This document shows positions 24,345 through 31,699 of a DNA stretch of 33,843 bases, piece after piece. Below the pieces are notes generated by a model. That model saw only the letters and a list, made by a program, of their open reading frames with translations, did not search any database and was not told the DNA's origin. The position numbers and the translations under genes are program-made. The stretch is taken from contig SSTG01000007.1 of assembly GCA_004801635.1 (NCBI GenBank), forward strand, positions 1-33,843. The letters run 5' to 3'. The stretch comes from Muribaculum caecicola. GTDB taxonomy: Bacteria; Bacteroidota; Bacteroidia; Bacteroidales; Muribaculaceae. The stretch's first letter is position 1, and every line of letters starts with the position of its first letter.

Positions 24345-25000
24345 GCTGTTTAAAAATTATTGAAAATAAATGCTATTACAGTGTATAATATATTTCAAAT
24401 CAGAAGGTTAATTGGTTGTTTGCTCGTAGCTTCATGAATGCCATTCAATTAAAGTTATGGAACAATATCAGCCAACTTTACTGATAAACAGTGGCAAGTT
24501 ATAGAAAAAATTATAAATCTGCAAGAAAGGAAGCGAAAACTCTCAGGAACATCATGAATGCGATTCTATATCTTCTCAAAACAGGCTGTCGGTGACGCAT
24601 GATTTCCAAGAATTTTGCTCCGTGGGAGAGCGTATGCTGCTATTTCAGAAAATGGAAAAACGAGGGCGTTATATGAGGAGTTCCTTGATAAACTTCGCTC
24701 TATGGTACGCATCCTGTCGAGTAGCAATGAGAGCCCCGGTATGGGCATTATAGACTCACGAAGATTCATGACTTCACATCATGTAGATTCTGTTCAAGGA
24801 CTTGACGGAAACAAGAAGATTAAAGGCAGAAAACAGCATATGATTGTTGATAGCCAAGGTTATCTGATGTCTGTAGCCGTGCATGAAGCCAATGTTCATG
24901 CACGGCAAGTGGGGGCTAAGAGGGTCATTGAGAGGCTATGGTTCAACTTCCTTTCTGCAAAATCATGCTTAACAAAATTATTGTGTAATTTTTAAACAGC
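24345..25000 (+). mobile_element. Degenerate IS5-type insertion sequence with intact terminal inverted repeats
   Basis: Perfect 15-bp terminal inverted repeats GCTGTTTAAAAATTA lie at 24345-24359 and, inverted, at 24986-25000. They bracket a broken transposase gene. At 656 bp the element is shorter than autonomous members (usually about 800 bp or more), in line with an internal deletion. No target-site duplication is obvious at the flanks (GGAA left, ATTC right). A stray copy of the right terminus, TTTAAACAGC, also occurs at 24299-24308, just outside the left end. Confidence 0.85.
24457..24988 (+). pseudogene. Broken IS5-family transposase
   Basis: Pieces of one transposase are spread over three frames. 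MEQYQP starts at 24457; one frame on, FTDKQWQVIEKIINLQERKR starts at 24477; another shift near 24541 gives LRNIMNAILYLLKTGC; a TGA at 24593-24595 then replaces an expected Trp, followed by RMISKNFAPWESVCCYFRKW. After another shift near 24665, LYEEFLDKLRS leads to the catalytic-domain start GIIDSRRF and GNKKIKGRKQHMIVDS. After ERLWFNF near 24950 the homology stops and jumps to what looks like the very C-terminus (IMLNKII, stop at 24986), so most of the DDE domain is deleted. It cannot encode an active enzyme. Confidence 0.88.
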
Positions 25001-25019
25001 ATTCTTTTAATATGCCAAA

Positions 25020-25052
25020 TTGGCTTATATTTCAAAATTTGGACTAACTTTA
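25020..25052 (+). promoter_or_regulatory. Probable promoter of the LtaS-type gene
   Basis: TTGG (25020-25023), a 21-bp spacer and TAACTTTA (25045-25052) resemble the Bacteroidota consensus. It lies just outside the right end of the IS remnant and 28 bp before the GTG start, giving a short leader and supporting that start. Confidence 0.5.
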
Positions 25053-25079
25053 CAGTTTGGAAACAGTTAAATATCAGCA

Positions 25080-26933
25080 GTGAGAAACAGAATAATCCGA
25101 TTTGTTGCAATTTACATTCAGCTTGTCGTCGTTTTTATAGTGTCGCGAGCGGTTTTTATATGTGTGAACTCCGAAATGTATTCGGAAATTTCTAAGTCCG
25201 GCATATTTGCCATGTTTCGCCACGGGTTGGGCATGGATTTGTCGACGGCCGGATATTTTTCGGTGATACCTGGCCTATTGACGGCGTTTTCCGTATTTGC
25301 TGCCGGAGCGAGGCAGTTGAAAATTATTGACAGGATATTGTATGTATATCTAATGCTGGCATCGTTGGTTGTTTCGGCAGGGGTGACGGCCGATGCCATA
25401 CTTTATTCCTACTGGGGTTTTAAGCTCGACACAACGCCTTTGTTTTACTTCCTGTCATCGCCGTCGTCGGCCATGGCTAGTGTGACTGGGGTTGAAATGA
25501 TTTTTGGCTTTGTCCTGTTTATTGTTCTTGCCTTGGCGTTTTATGCCGGTTTGTGGGCTTGGGTCAGGTTTTTCCCTGTAAATGTAGTAAAGTCGGGAAA
25601 GGCTTTTAAGTTTTTGGGGCTTGTGTTGCTAACTGCGGTTTTATTTCTTCCAATACGTGGCGGTATAACTGTGAGTACGATGAATTTGAGCAACGCCTAT
25701 TTCAGTCCAGACCAGAAATTGAACCACGGGGCGGTTAATGCATTGTTCTCGTTTCTTTATTCGGCTACACATCAGAACGATTTTTCCGGACAGTTTTCTT
25801 ATTTTGAACCCGAAGTGGCTGAGTCTGTCCTGTCCCGGTTTCTGAACTCTGTCAGTGATGCTGGCAGGCAGGAGGCTGACACGGTTGCTGCAGTGCGTCT
25901 GTCTACTTTGCGCCCGGATGTATATGTGGTGATTCTGGAAAGTTTTTCGGCCCACCTTGTGCCTTGTCTTGGCGGCGATTCTGTAGCTGTAAATCTTGAC
26001 TCTATATCTAGAAACGGTGTCCTGTTTTCCAATATGTATGCCTCCAGTTTCCGTACCGACCGGGCGCTACCTGCAATATTGAGCGGTTATCCAGGGCAGC
26101 CAACTACCTCTATAATGAAATTTGTTGATAAAACCGACAACCTGCCTTCTTTTCCGCATGCGCTTAAAGACAACGGCTATACATTGTCTTATTATTATGG
26201 TGGTGATGTGAATTTCACCAATATGAAAGCTTATCTGGTGTCGGCAGGGTTTGATAAAATTATTTCCGACAAAGATTTTCCGGTGTCGGAGCGGTTGAGC
26301 AAATGGGGTGTTCATGACGACAAGGTGTTTTCGCGCCAGCTTGCAGACATGCGTTCCGACACTGATGCCGCAAGTCCGCGCCTTACCGTTATACAGACAT
26401 CCAGTTCGCATGAACCGTTCAAGGTGCCGTATGTTTCAAGGCATACGGACGAACGTAAAAATGCGTTTGCTTATGCCGATAACTCCCTTGGCCGCTGGAT
26501 TGATTCGCTAAGCGTTTCGCCTCGCTGGGACAGTACGCTTGTTGTCATTGTCCCCGACCACTACTCCGTATGGCCTCGGAATTTGAAGGAACCGGCTTCG
26601 CGGCACCATGTTCCCATGGTGCTTACCGGAGGTGCCGTTGTGTCACCTCCGGCAAGCATTGACGCTATTTGTAGTCAGACAGATATTGCCGCTACAGTGC
26701 TCGGGCTTCTTGGAATTGATGCTGCCGATTTTCCATTTAGCAACAATATTTTAAGCCCCGGGTCGCCGGGGATGGCATTTTTCAGCGAGCCTGAGTTTGC
26801 GGCCATCGTTACCGCCAATGATACGGCGGTGGTTAGTGTTGCTACCGGCGAGCCGTTAGTGGGCGAGCCTGCTGCTGTAGACGCGGTCAGGGCCTATTTG
26901 CAGATTCTTTATTCGGATTTACAAAGTAAATAA
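25080..26933 (+). CDS. LtaS/MdoB-type membrane sulfatase-fold phosphoglycerol transferase
   Basis: A 617-residue membrane protein with about five N-terminal helices (within 8-195) and a periplasmic alkaline-phosphatase-fold domain (about 278-600). Metal and nucleophile residues of the LtaS family are visible: E287 in VVILESFSA, the nucleophile T326 in SFRTDRALPAILSGYP, and D493-H494 in VVIVPDHYSVWP. Homologues transfer phosphoglycerol or phosphoethanolamine from phospholipids to glycans, lipids or polymers. The GTG at 25080 is the first start after an in-frame stop and is needed to keep the first helix. A PAP2 phosphatase follows after 10 bp, which fits a lipid head-group pathway. The true acceptor is unknown. 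Confidence 0.88.
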   Translation: MRNRIIRFVAIYIQLVVVFIVSRAVFICVNSEMYSEISKSGIFAMFRHGLGMDLSTAGYFSVIPGLLTAFSVFAAGARQLKIIDRILYVYLMLASLVVSAGVTADAILYSYWGFKLDTTPLFYFLSSPSSAMASVTGVEMIFGFVLFIVLALAFYAGLWAWVRFFPVNVVKSGKAFKFLGLVLLTAVLFLPIRGGITVSTMNLSNAYFSPDQKLNHGAVNALFSFLYSATHQNDFSGQFSYFEPEVAESVLSRFLNSVSDAGRQEADTVAAVRLSTLRPDVYVVILESFSAHLVPCLGGDSVAVNLDSISRNGVLFSNMYASSFRTDRALPAILSGYPGQPTTSIMKFVDKTDNLPSFPHALKDNGYTLSYYYGGDVNFTNMKAYLVSAGFDKIISDKDFPVSERLSKWGVHDDKVFSRQLADMRSDTDAASPRLTVIQTSSSHEPFKVPYVSRHTDERKNAFAYADNSLGRWIDSLSVSPRWDSTLVVIVPDHYSVWPRNLKEPASRHHVPMVLTGGAVVSPPASIDAICSQTDIAATVLGLLGIDAADFPFSNNILSPGSPGMAFFSEPEFAAIVTANDTAVVSVATGEPLVGEPAAVDAVRAYLQILYSDLQSK

Positions 26934-26943
26934 ACCTTGCGGT

Positions 26944-27663
26944 ATGATAGATTTTCTTACAGAATTAGATACGGACATCCTGCTGGCTATAAACGGGTTT
27001 CGTTTGAAGGCGCTTGACCAGTTCATGTTTCTGCTTTCGTCTAAGCTGGTTTGGGTGCCTCTGTATGTGGTTGCCCTTGTCCTTGTTATAAGGCTTTATG
27101 GCTGGCGTTCCGGGTTGTTGATAGCTGCCGGTGCAGGTTTGGCCGTGTGTTTGGCCGACCAGGCTTGCAGTTCGCTAATACGTCCTTTGGTTGAGCGTAT
27201 GCGTCCTTCAAATCCTTTAAATCCGGTTTCGTCAATGGTGCAGTTGGTTAATGGTTATCATGGCGGCCGATACGGCTTTCCGTCGTGCCATGCTGCCAAC
27301 ACGGTTGCCGTTGCGCTGTTTTTGTCAATGGTATTCCGATATTGCCGGATGATTGTGCTTACGCTTGCGGTGTGGGTTTTGCTTAACTGTTACAGCCGTA
27401 TGTATCTGGGTGTTCATTATCCCGGCGATATTGTTGCCGGTGCTTTGGTGGGCTTGCTTGCAGGGCTTATTGCTTACCGGGTTACATTTGCAGCTGTATC
27501 GTTTATAATGCACAAAAAGCCGGAGCCTTTGTCTGGCTGCGAAATACGTGTTAAATGTGGGGAGGGTGTGTCTGTAGTGCCTGATTCCGCTTTGTTTATG
27601 CTGACGGGGCTGTTTACGGTTGTAGTTCTTTTTGCTGTATCAGTTGCCGGTTACTATTGTTGA
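26944..27663 (+). CDS. PAP2-family membrane phosphatase
   Basis: A 239-residue integral membrane phosphatase of the type-2 phosphatidic acid phosphatase family, acting on lipid phosphates such as phosphatidate, phosphatidylglycerophosphate or undecaprenyl diphosphate. Active-site motifs are R80-PLVERM-RP (motif 1, Arg in place of the usual Lys), PSCH at 113-116 (motif 2) and SRMYLGVHYPGD at 151-162 (motif 3). A charged stretch and a final helix follow the core. It lies 10 bp after the LtaS-type gene, and its last 24 bp overlap the convergent lipoprotein gene. Confidence 0.9.
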   Translation: MIDFLTELDTDILLAINGFRLKALDQFMFLLSSKLVWVPLYVVALVLVIRLYGWRSGLLIAAGAGLAVCLADQACSSLIRPLVERMRPSNPLNPVSSMVQLVNGYHGGRYGFPSCHAANTVAVALFLSMVFRYCRMIVLTLAVWVLLNCYSRMYLGVHYPGDIVAGALVGLLAGLIAYRVTFAAVSFIMHKKPEPLSGCEIRVKCGEGVSVVPDSALFMLTGLFTVVVLFAVSVAGYYC

Positions 27664-28443
27664 GCCGGTGATGGCTTCTGCAACACTGCGCATGGCGTCG
27701 GGCCATTGCTGTGAGTAAAGGTTTACGCTTACCTTGGCTACGGAATCGGCACTGTGTCCCGAAGGCAGGGTGTTAATCTGACGCAGTCCGTAATCGCGTG
27801 CAAAGTATGACAGTTCCGACTTTTCAGATATGAAAACCTGCTTTTTCGACATGTCTATGGCGGTTTTTATTTCGGTGTCGAGAGTGTCGAGCCTGTGCAT
27901 GAAACGGGTTAGCCGCCGGCGGTAATACCCTTCGTTGTCGGGGTCCATTTCAGACAACGACCGGTACATGTTGTGTGCTATTACCTTTGCATTTTTTACG
28001 GAGTTCCACGTATATGGGTCGGGTTGTGAGCCGTTTGCAGGCGTTATCAGCGACAGCCCTTCGGAATTGTCATACAGTTTCAGCGAGGGGTATGTGTTTC
28101 TTACAATTCCGTTTATTGCGTGTTCCAGTGATATATTGCCTATCATAAAGTAGGCCTTGCAGCCTGAAATATTGGTAAGGTGCGTTATGGTGGCATCGAA
28201 GCCTGTGGTTGCCACGCCGTCGGGAAGAAGGCATATAACGTCCCATTTGCGCCCGGCAATCTGTTCCAGCATGTATTTTTGCGGCTGTATGCTTACCACA
28301 ATTCTTGGCTTTGTGGTTACCGGGCCGGATGCGCAACTCCACAATGCCGACAGTATGAGCAACGCACACAATAATGCGGCACCGGCCTTTTTTGTAATGC
28401 CGTGTGCAAAACAGAATGCTGTATGTTTGGTAAATTTTGTCAT
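27640..28443 (-). CDS. TroA/ZnuA-fold metal-binding-type lipoprotein with degenerate ligand site
   Basis: A 267-residue exported lipoprotein (lipobox LSALWSCASG) related to the solute-binding proteins of zinc/manganese ABC transporters: VVSIQPQKYMLEQIAG, ATITHLTNISGCKAYFMIG, DPYTWNSVKNAKVIAHNMY and SYFARDYGLRQI match the family in order. The histidines expected as ligands are missing: the DPHxW-type site reads DPYTW, and the residue aligned with the His before SYFARDYGL is Lys. The C-terminal part after DYGLRQI is short and lacks the usual last ligand region. No permease or ATPase gene is adjacent. The start at 28443 is used because the promoter at 28472-28503 puts the ATG at 28470 upstream of or at the transcript start. 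Confidence 0.8.
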   Translation of the reverse strand: MTKFTKHTAFCFAHGITKKAGAALLCALLILSALWSCASGPVTTKPRIVVSIQPQKYMLEQIAGRKWDVICLLPDGVATTGFDATITHLTNISGCKAYFMIGNISLEHAINGIVRNTYPSLKLYDNSEGLSLITPANGSQPDPYTWNSVKNAKVIAHNMYRSLSEMDPDNEGYYRRRLTRFMHRLDTLDTEIKTAIDMSKKQVFISEKSELSYFARDYGLRQINTLPSGHSADSVAKVSVNLYSQQWPDAMRSVAEAITGSTIVTGN

Positions 28444-28471
28444 TGGAGCGGATTTCGCAAAATTGCGCATG

Positions 28472-28503
28472 CAAACATAGTGAAATTTTGTTAAATAAAC
28501 AAA
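28472..28503 (-). promoter_or_regulatory. Promoter of the ZnuA-like gene (Bacteroidota type); decides its start
   Basis: On the minus strand TTTG (28503-28500), a 20-bp spacer and TATGTTTG (28479-28472) match the consensus fully. The predicted transcript start near 28467 lies inside the codons between the two candidate ATGs (28470 and 28443), favouring the inner one. Confidence 0.75.
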
Positions 28504-28605
28504 CTGTGTGCCGGTTTTTATTCTTGGCGTTAAACTACTTTTCCAACTAAACCCATAATAAGGCTGTTTTTTAATTGGTATAAACTAAATAGTGAAGTCA
28601 GAATT

Positions 28606-28770
28606 ATGAAAAAAGAAAACTATGCTGACCAGTCAGTACAGACCCCCGGCGAACAGGCCGGGCATTACGAGACAGCTACGCCTGAAAATGTAAAACAGGA
28701 AAACGAAAGGCTTAATTCGTTGGGCCAGTTTGATTCCGACTCTCCAAAACCGGTTCCTCCTAATCAGTAG
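28606..28770 (+). CDS. Hypothetical 54-residue polar protein
   Basis: An ATG at 28606 opens a 54-residue frame ending in TAG at 28768-28770. The product is hydrophilic, rich in Gln, Glu, Asn and Pro, with a basic N-terminus (MKKENYADQ) and a proline-rich end (SPKPVPPNQ); there is no membrane segment or cysteine. Codon use looks like that of neighbours and no overlapping frame competes. It precedes porV by 112 bp on the same strand. I do not recognise it and propose no function; coding status is likely but not certain given its length. Confidence 0.55.
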   Translation: MKKENYADQSVQTPGEQAGHYETATPENVKQENERLNSLGQFDSDSPKPVPPNQ

Positions 28771-28882
28771 CTCCTGATTTTTCCGATTTGTAAAAAACAT
28801 GCCTTCCATACAATAAAAGCAGTTGTTATAAGGTTATATATGATAGCTCCGGCATATAGCCGGGCCAATCATATTATATTTT

Positions 28883-30109
28883 ATGGCAATAAAGAAGAAA
28901 TACATATCCTTTTTGCTTGCGGCAATATTTGTGTGCCCGGCAGTGTCATGGGCCCAGAAGGAAGACTTTAACCCGATAGAAACAGGTGTTACATCGTTAG
29001 GCATAGCTCCCGACGCGCGCGGTGCGGCTATGGGCGACATAGGTGCTGCAACCGATCCTGATGCCAACTCGCAGTTCTGGAATCCGTCGAAGTATGCTTT
29101 TGCCTACAGTTCGGCTGCTGTTGCCGTGAATTACACGCCATGGCTTCGCAAGATTGTTAACGACATATTTTTGGCCTCGGTGTCGGGCTATTGGAAACTT
29201 GGCTCGAACGACAACCAGGCTTTGTCAGCCTCGTTGCGCTATTTCTCGCTCGGCGAGTTCAATACTTCTGACGACGTTTATGGAGGCCAGTCGATAAACC
29301 CGTACGAGTTTTCAGTTGATGTGGGTTATTCGCGCAAGCTTTCCGAAAGCTATTCTATGGGTATAGTGCTGCGCTATATTTATTCTGACCTTGGTTATAA
29401 TGCCGATGGCTCCAACGTGAGTACTGGCGACACCGGTGCTTCTGCCTTTTCTGCCGATATATCTGGTTTCCTGACAAAATATCCGATAATCGGGCGTAAC
29501 GAATGCCAGTGGTCGTTTGGCTGGAACGTATCCAACATAGGCTCAAAAGTGAATTATGCAAACGGAAGCGAGCCGGCATTTCTGCCTACAAACTTGCGCC
29601 TTGGCACCACGTTCACATTTCCTTTGGCCGACTATCATAATCTGGCCATTTCGCTGGATGCCAACAAGCTGCTGGTGCCAGCCAAACCGCGTCGCAAGGA
29701 CTATGTGTCGTCAGACATGAGTGCCGACGAGGCTGCCGAGGCAGAGGCCCGTTATGAGGATGCCAAGCAGGAGTGGAAAGACATGTCGCCTATTACGGCT
29801 ATATTCAAGTCGTTTAACGACGCTCCAGGCGGTATGAAGGAAGAATTGCGTGAAATAACATGGTCTATAGGGGCAGAATATAATTATAACCAGCAGTTTT
29901 TCCTACGAGCCGGGTATTATTATGAGAACGAATTAAAAGGCGGTCGTAAATATTTCGGCGTAGGAGCCGGATTTGCCCTTAACATACTGCGCCTTGATGC
30001 TTCGTACATGATGGCCTCGCAACAAACCTCTCCGCTTGACCAGACTCTCCGTTTTACCCTTACGTTCGATATGGAGGGACTGAAAGACATGTTTGGCGGA
30101 CGCAGATAG
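28883..30109 (+). CDS. porV: Type IX secretion outer-membrane protein PorV (LptO)
   Basis: Outer-membrane beta-barrel of the FadL-like class that receives type IX secretion cargo and hands it to the PorU sortase. The 408-residue protein has a signal peptide (about 1-25, ending SWAQ), then the family signature FNPIETGVTSLGIAPDARGA, AAMGDIGAATDPDANSQFWN and VNYTPWLRKIVNDIF. Alternating strands continue to the C-terminal LRFTLTFDM, typical of a barrel end. It is not next to porU or other por genes; ispF follows after 133 bp with its own promoter. Confidence 0.9.
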   Translation: MAIKKKYISFLLAAIFVCPAVSWAQKEDFNPIETGVTSLGIAPDARGAAMGDIGAATDPDANSQFWNPSKYAFAYSSAAVAVNYTPWLRKIVNDIFLASVSGYWKLGSNDNQALSASLRYFSLGEFNTSDDVYGGQSINPYEFSVDVGYSRKLSESYSMGIVLRYIYSDLGYNADGSNVSTGDTGASAFSADISGFLTKYPIIGRNECQWSFGWNVSNIGSKVNYANGSEPAFLPTNLRLGTTFTFPLADYHNLAISLDANKLLVPAKPRRKDYVSSDMSADEAAEAEARYEDAKQEWKDMSPITAIFKSFNDAPGGMKEELREITWSIGAEYNYNQQFFLRAGYYYENELKGGRKYFGVGAGFALNILRLDASYMMASQQTSPLDQTLRFTLTFDMEGLKDMFGGRR

Positions 30110-30157
30110 GGGTTTATTTGTGAAACCTCGGCCCCGTGGCACGGCTACATGTTTTTG

Positions 30158-30189
30158 TTTGTAATTGAACTGGAAGATGCGTAAATTTA
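30158..30189 (+). promoter_or_regulatory. Promoter of the ispF operon (Bacteroidota type)
   Basis: TTTG (30158-30161), a 20-bp spacer and TAAATTTA (30182-30189) match the consensus at all but the last base. The start would be near 30193, with a leader of about 50 nt before the ispF ATG. Confidence 0.65.
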
Positions 30190-30242
30190 CAGGCAGAAAA
30201 CTGTAATAACAAAAACATTGTAGAAACTCTCCTTATTGTAAA

Positions 30243-30725
30243 ATGTCAGATTTTAGAATTGGCAACGGCTTTGACGTGCACAAGCTTGTTGAAGGAAGGA
30301 AACTTATTGTTTGCGGTGTCGACATACCGTATACGGCCGGGCTGCTGGGGCATAGCGATGCCGATGTGGCATTGCATGCTTTGTCCGACTCGCTTTTAGG
30401 CGCATCGGCTTTGGGCGACATAGGTAAGCACTTTCCCGATACGGATCCGCGTTATGCCGGATCCGACTCGCGCGTGCTGTTGCGCGAAGTAGCCTCGCTT
30501 GTCAGGAATCAAGGTTATGATATTGGAAATGTTGACGTGACAATAATTGCACAACGTCCTAAAATGGCACCTTATATACCTGTTATGAGGCAGAACATAG
30601 CTTCAGACCTCGGTTTGGATGTGCAAAGTGTTTCAGTAAAGGCCACTACCACCGAGGGTCTAGGCTTTACAGGCCGCGGCGAAGGGATTGCGGCAATGTC
30701 AACAGCTTTAATTTATAAAAAATGA
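30243..30725 (+). CDS. ispF: 2-C-methyl-D-erythritol 2,4-cyclodiphosphate synthase
   Basis: Cytoplasmic enzyme of the MEP isoprenoid pathway, cyclising CDP-ME 2-phosphate with loss of CMP. The 160-residue product has normal size. The metal ligands lie in GFDVHKL (Asp11, His13) and a later [18 protein letters not shown]; the C-terminal [19 protein letters not shown] is the conserved CMP-site loop. Its stop overlaps the start of the next gene by four bases (ATGA), so the two are translationally coupled. Confidence 0.97.
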   Translation: MSDFRIGNGFDVHKLVEGRKLIVCGVDIPYTAGLLGHSDADVALHALSDSLLGASALGDIGKHFPDTDPRYAGSDSRVLLREVASLVRNQGYDIGNVDVTIIAQRPKMAPYIPVMRQNIASDLGLDVQSVSVKATTTEGLGFTGRGEGIAAMSTALIYKK

Positions 30726-31684
30726 AGATAATACGAGCTTTTATATCGGGGTGTGCAATTGCACTTGGCTGCGGTTTTGGTTATGCTCAGAAAGTAGTGC
30801 CCATAAAATACGGCGATTTTGAGAACTGGGTTACGCGGCATATCAGTGAGTCGCGTGCATTGGGCGGAAAGAAGAGGGTTTTGTATGAGATAGCCCCTGA
30901 CGCAGTTATTGAAGGTAACAAGCCTTACAATAATATGGGTGGCTCGCCTTGGGCAACATCGAACGTGTATGCCAGGGTGGTTGGAATAAGCAAAGCCAGC
31001 AATGCGGTTTTCCCCGATAGAAACCCCTCGGGGGGGCGTTGCTGCAAGCTTACAACAATGATGGAGGAGTGTACCGTTCTTGGCCTCATAGACCTGGAGG
31101 TGCTCGTAAGCGGTTCCATATATCTTGGCTGGAATAACGAGCCTATATCAAGCACGTCCAACCCTTATGGAAAAATGGAAATGGGTATTCCATACTCGGA
31201 ACGCCCGAAAGCATTACGTTTTGACTACCGTCTCCTTGTTCCAAAGGATGCGCGGCGTGTACATGCCTCCGGCCGCGACACTAAAGAGCTGCCAGGCTCG
31301 GACCATGCCGAGGTTTATATATTGTTGCAGCGCCGGTGGGAAGACGAAAAAGGCAACCTTTATGCAAAGAGGGTGGGTACCGGGCGCGAACGTTTTTCAA
31401 ATACTACCGACGGATGGGTAAAAAAACATGATATACCTGTAATTTACGGCGATGCCACTACCAATGCGGCATATAAGCCTTATATGGGCCTTATACCGGC
31501 TTCTCGGCCGTATTATGCCAGAAACTCCAAAGGAAAACTCGTGCCTGTCAAGGAGGTTGGCTGGGATGCTCCCGATGCAACTCCCACACATCTTATGGTG
31601 ATGGCCTCGTCGGGCTGCGGCACTGCTTATGAAGGTACGCCGGGCATGACATTCTGGGTTGACAATTTTGCCCTGACATTTTAA
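30722..31684 (+). CDS. Secreted PCMD-like (putative carbohydrate metabolism) domain protein
   Basis: A 320-residue exported protein with a signal peptide (about 1-22, ending FGYAQ, no lipobox). The mature part resembles the Bacteroidota PCMD family: an opening GDFENWVTR, the NVYARVVG and [10 protein letters not shown] segments, SGSIYLGW, a beta-rich middle with [11 protein letters not shown], and an end in [10 protein letters not shown] typical of jelly-roll carbohydrate-binding-like domains. Function is unknown; surface glycan or adhesin roles are guesses from the family name. The start overlaps the ispF stop by four bases although the roles look unrelated. recF follows after 15 bp. Confidence 0.75.
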   Translation: MKIIRAFISGCAIALGCGFGYAQKVVPIKYGDFENWVTRHISESRALGGKKRVLYEIAPDAVIEGNKPYNNMGGSPWATSNVYARVVGISKASNAVFPDRNPSGGRCCKLTTMMEECTVLGLIDLEVLVSGSIYLGWNNEPISSTSNPYGKMEMGIPYSERPKALRFDYRLLVPKDARRVHASGRDTKELPGSDHAEVYILLQRRWEDEKGNLYAKRVGTGRERFSNTTDGWVKKHDIPVIYGDATTNAAYKPYMGLIPASRPYYARNSKGKLVPVKEVGWDAPDATPTHLMVMASSGCGTAYEGTPGMTFWVDNFALTF

Positions 31685-31699
31685 TTAAATACTCTGTAA

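Noticed and set aside
28444..28470. ATG at 28470 as start of the ZnuA-like lipoprotein
   Set aside because: The promoter places the transcript start at about this position or just after it; the inner ATG still gives a complete lipoprotein signal peptide.
30120..30160. Terminator for porV in the GGCCCCGTGGCACGGC stretch
   Set aside because: Only about 4 bp of stem can pair; the nearby T-rich stretch belongs to the ispF promoter region.
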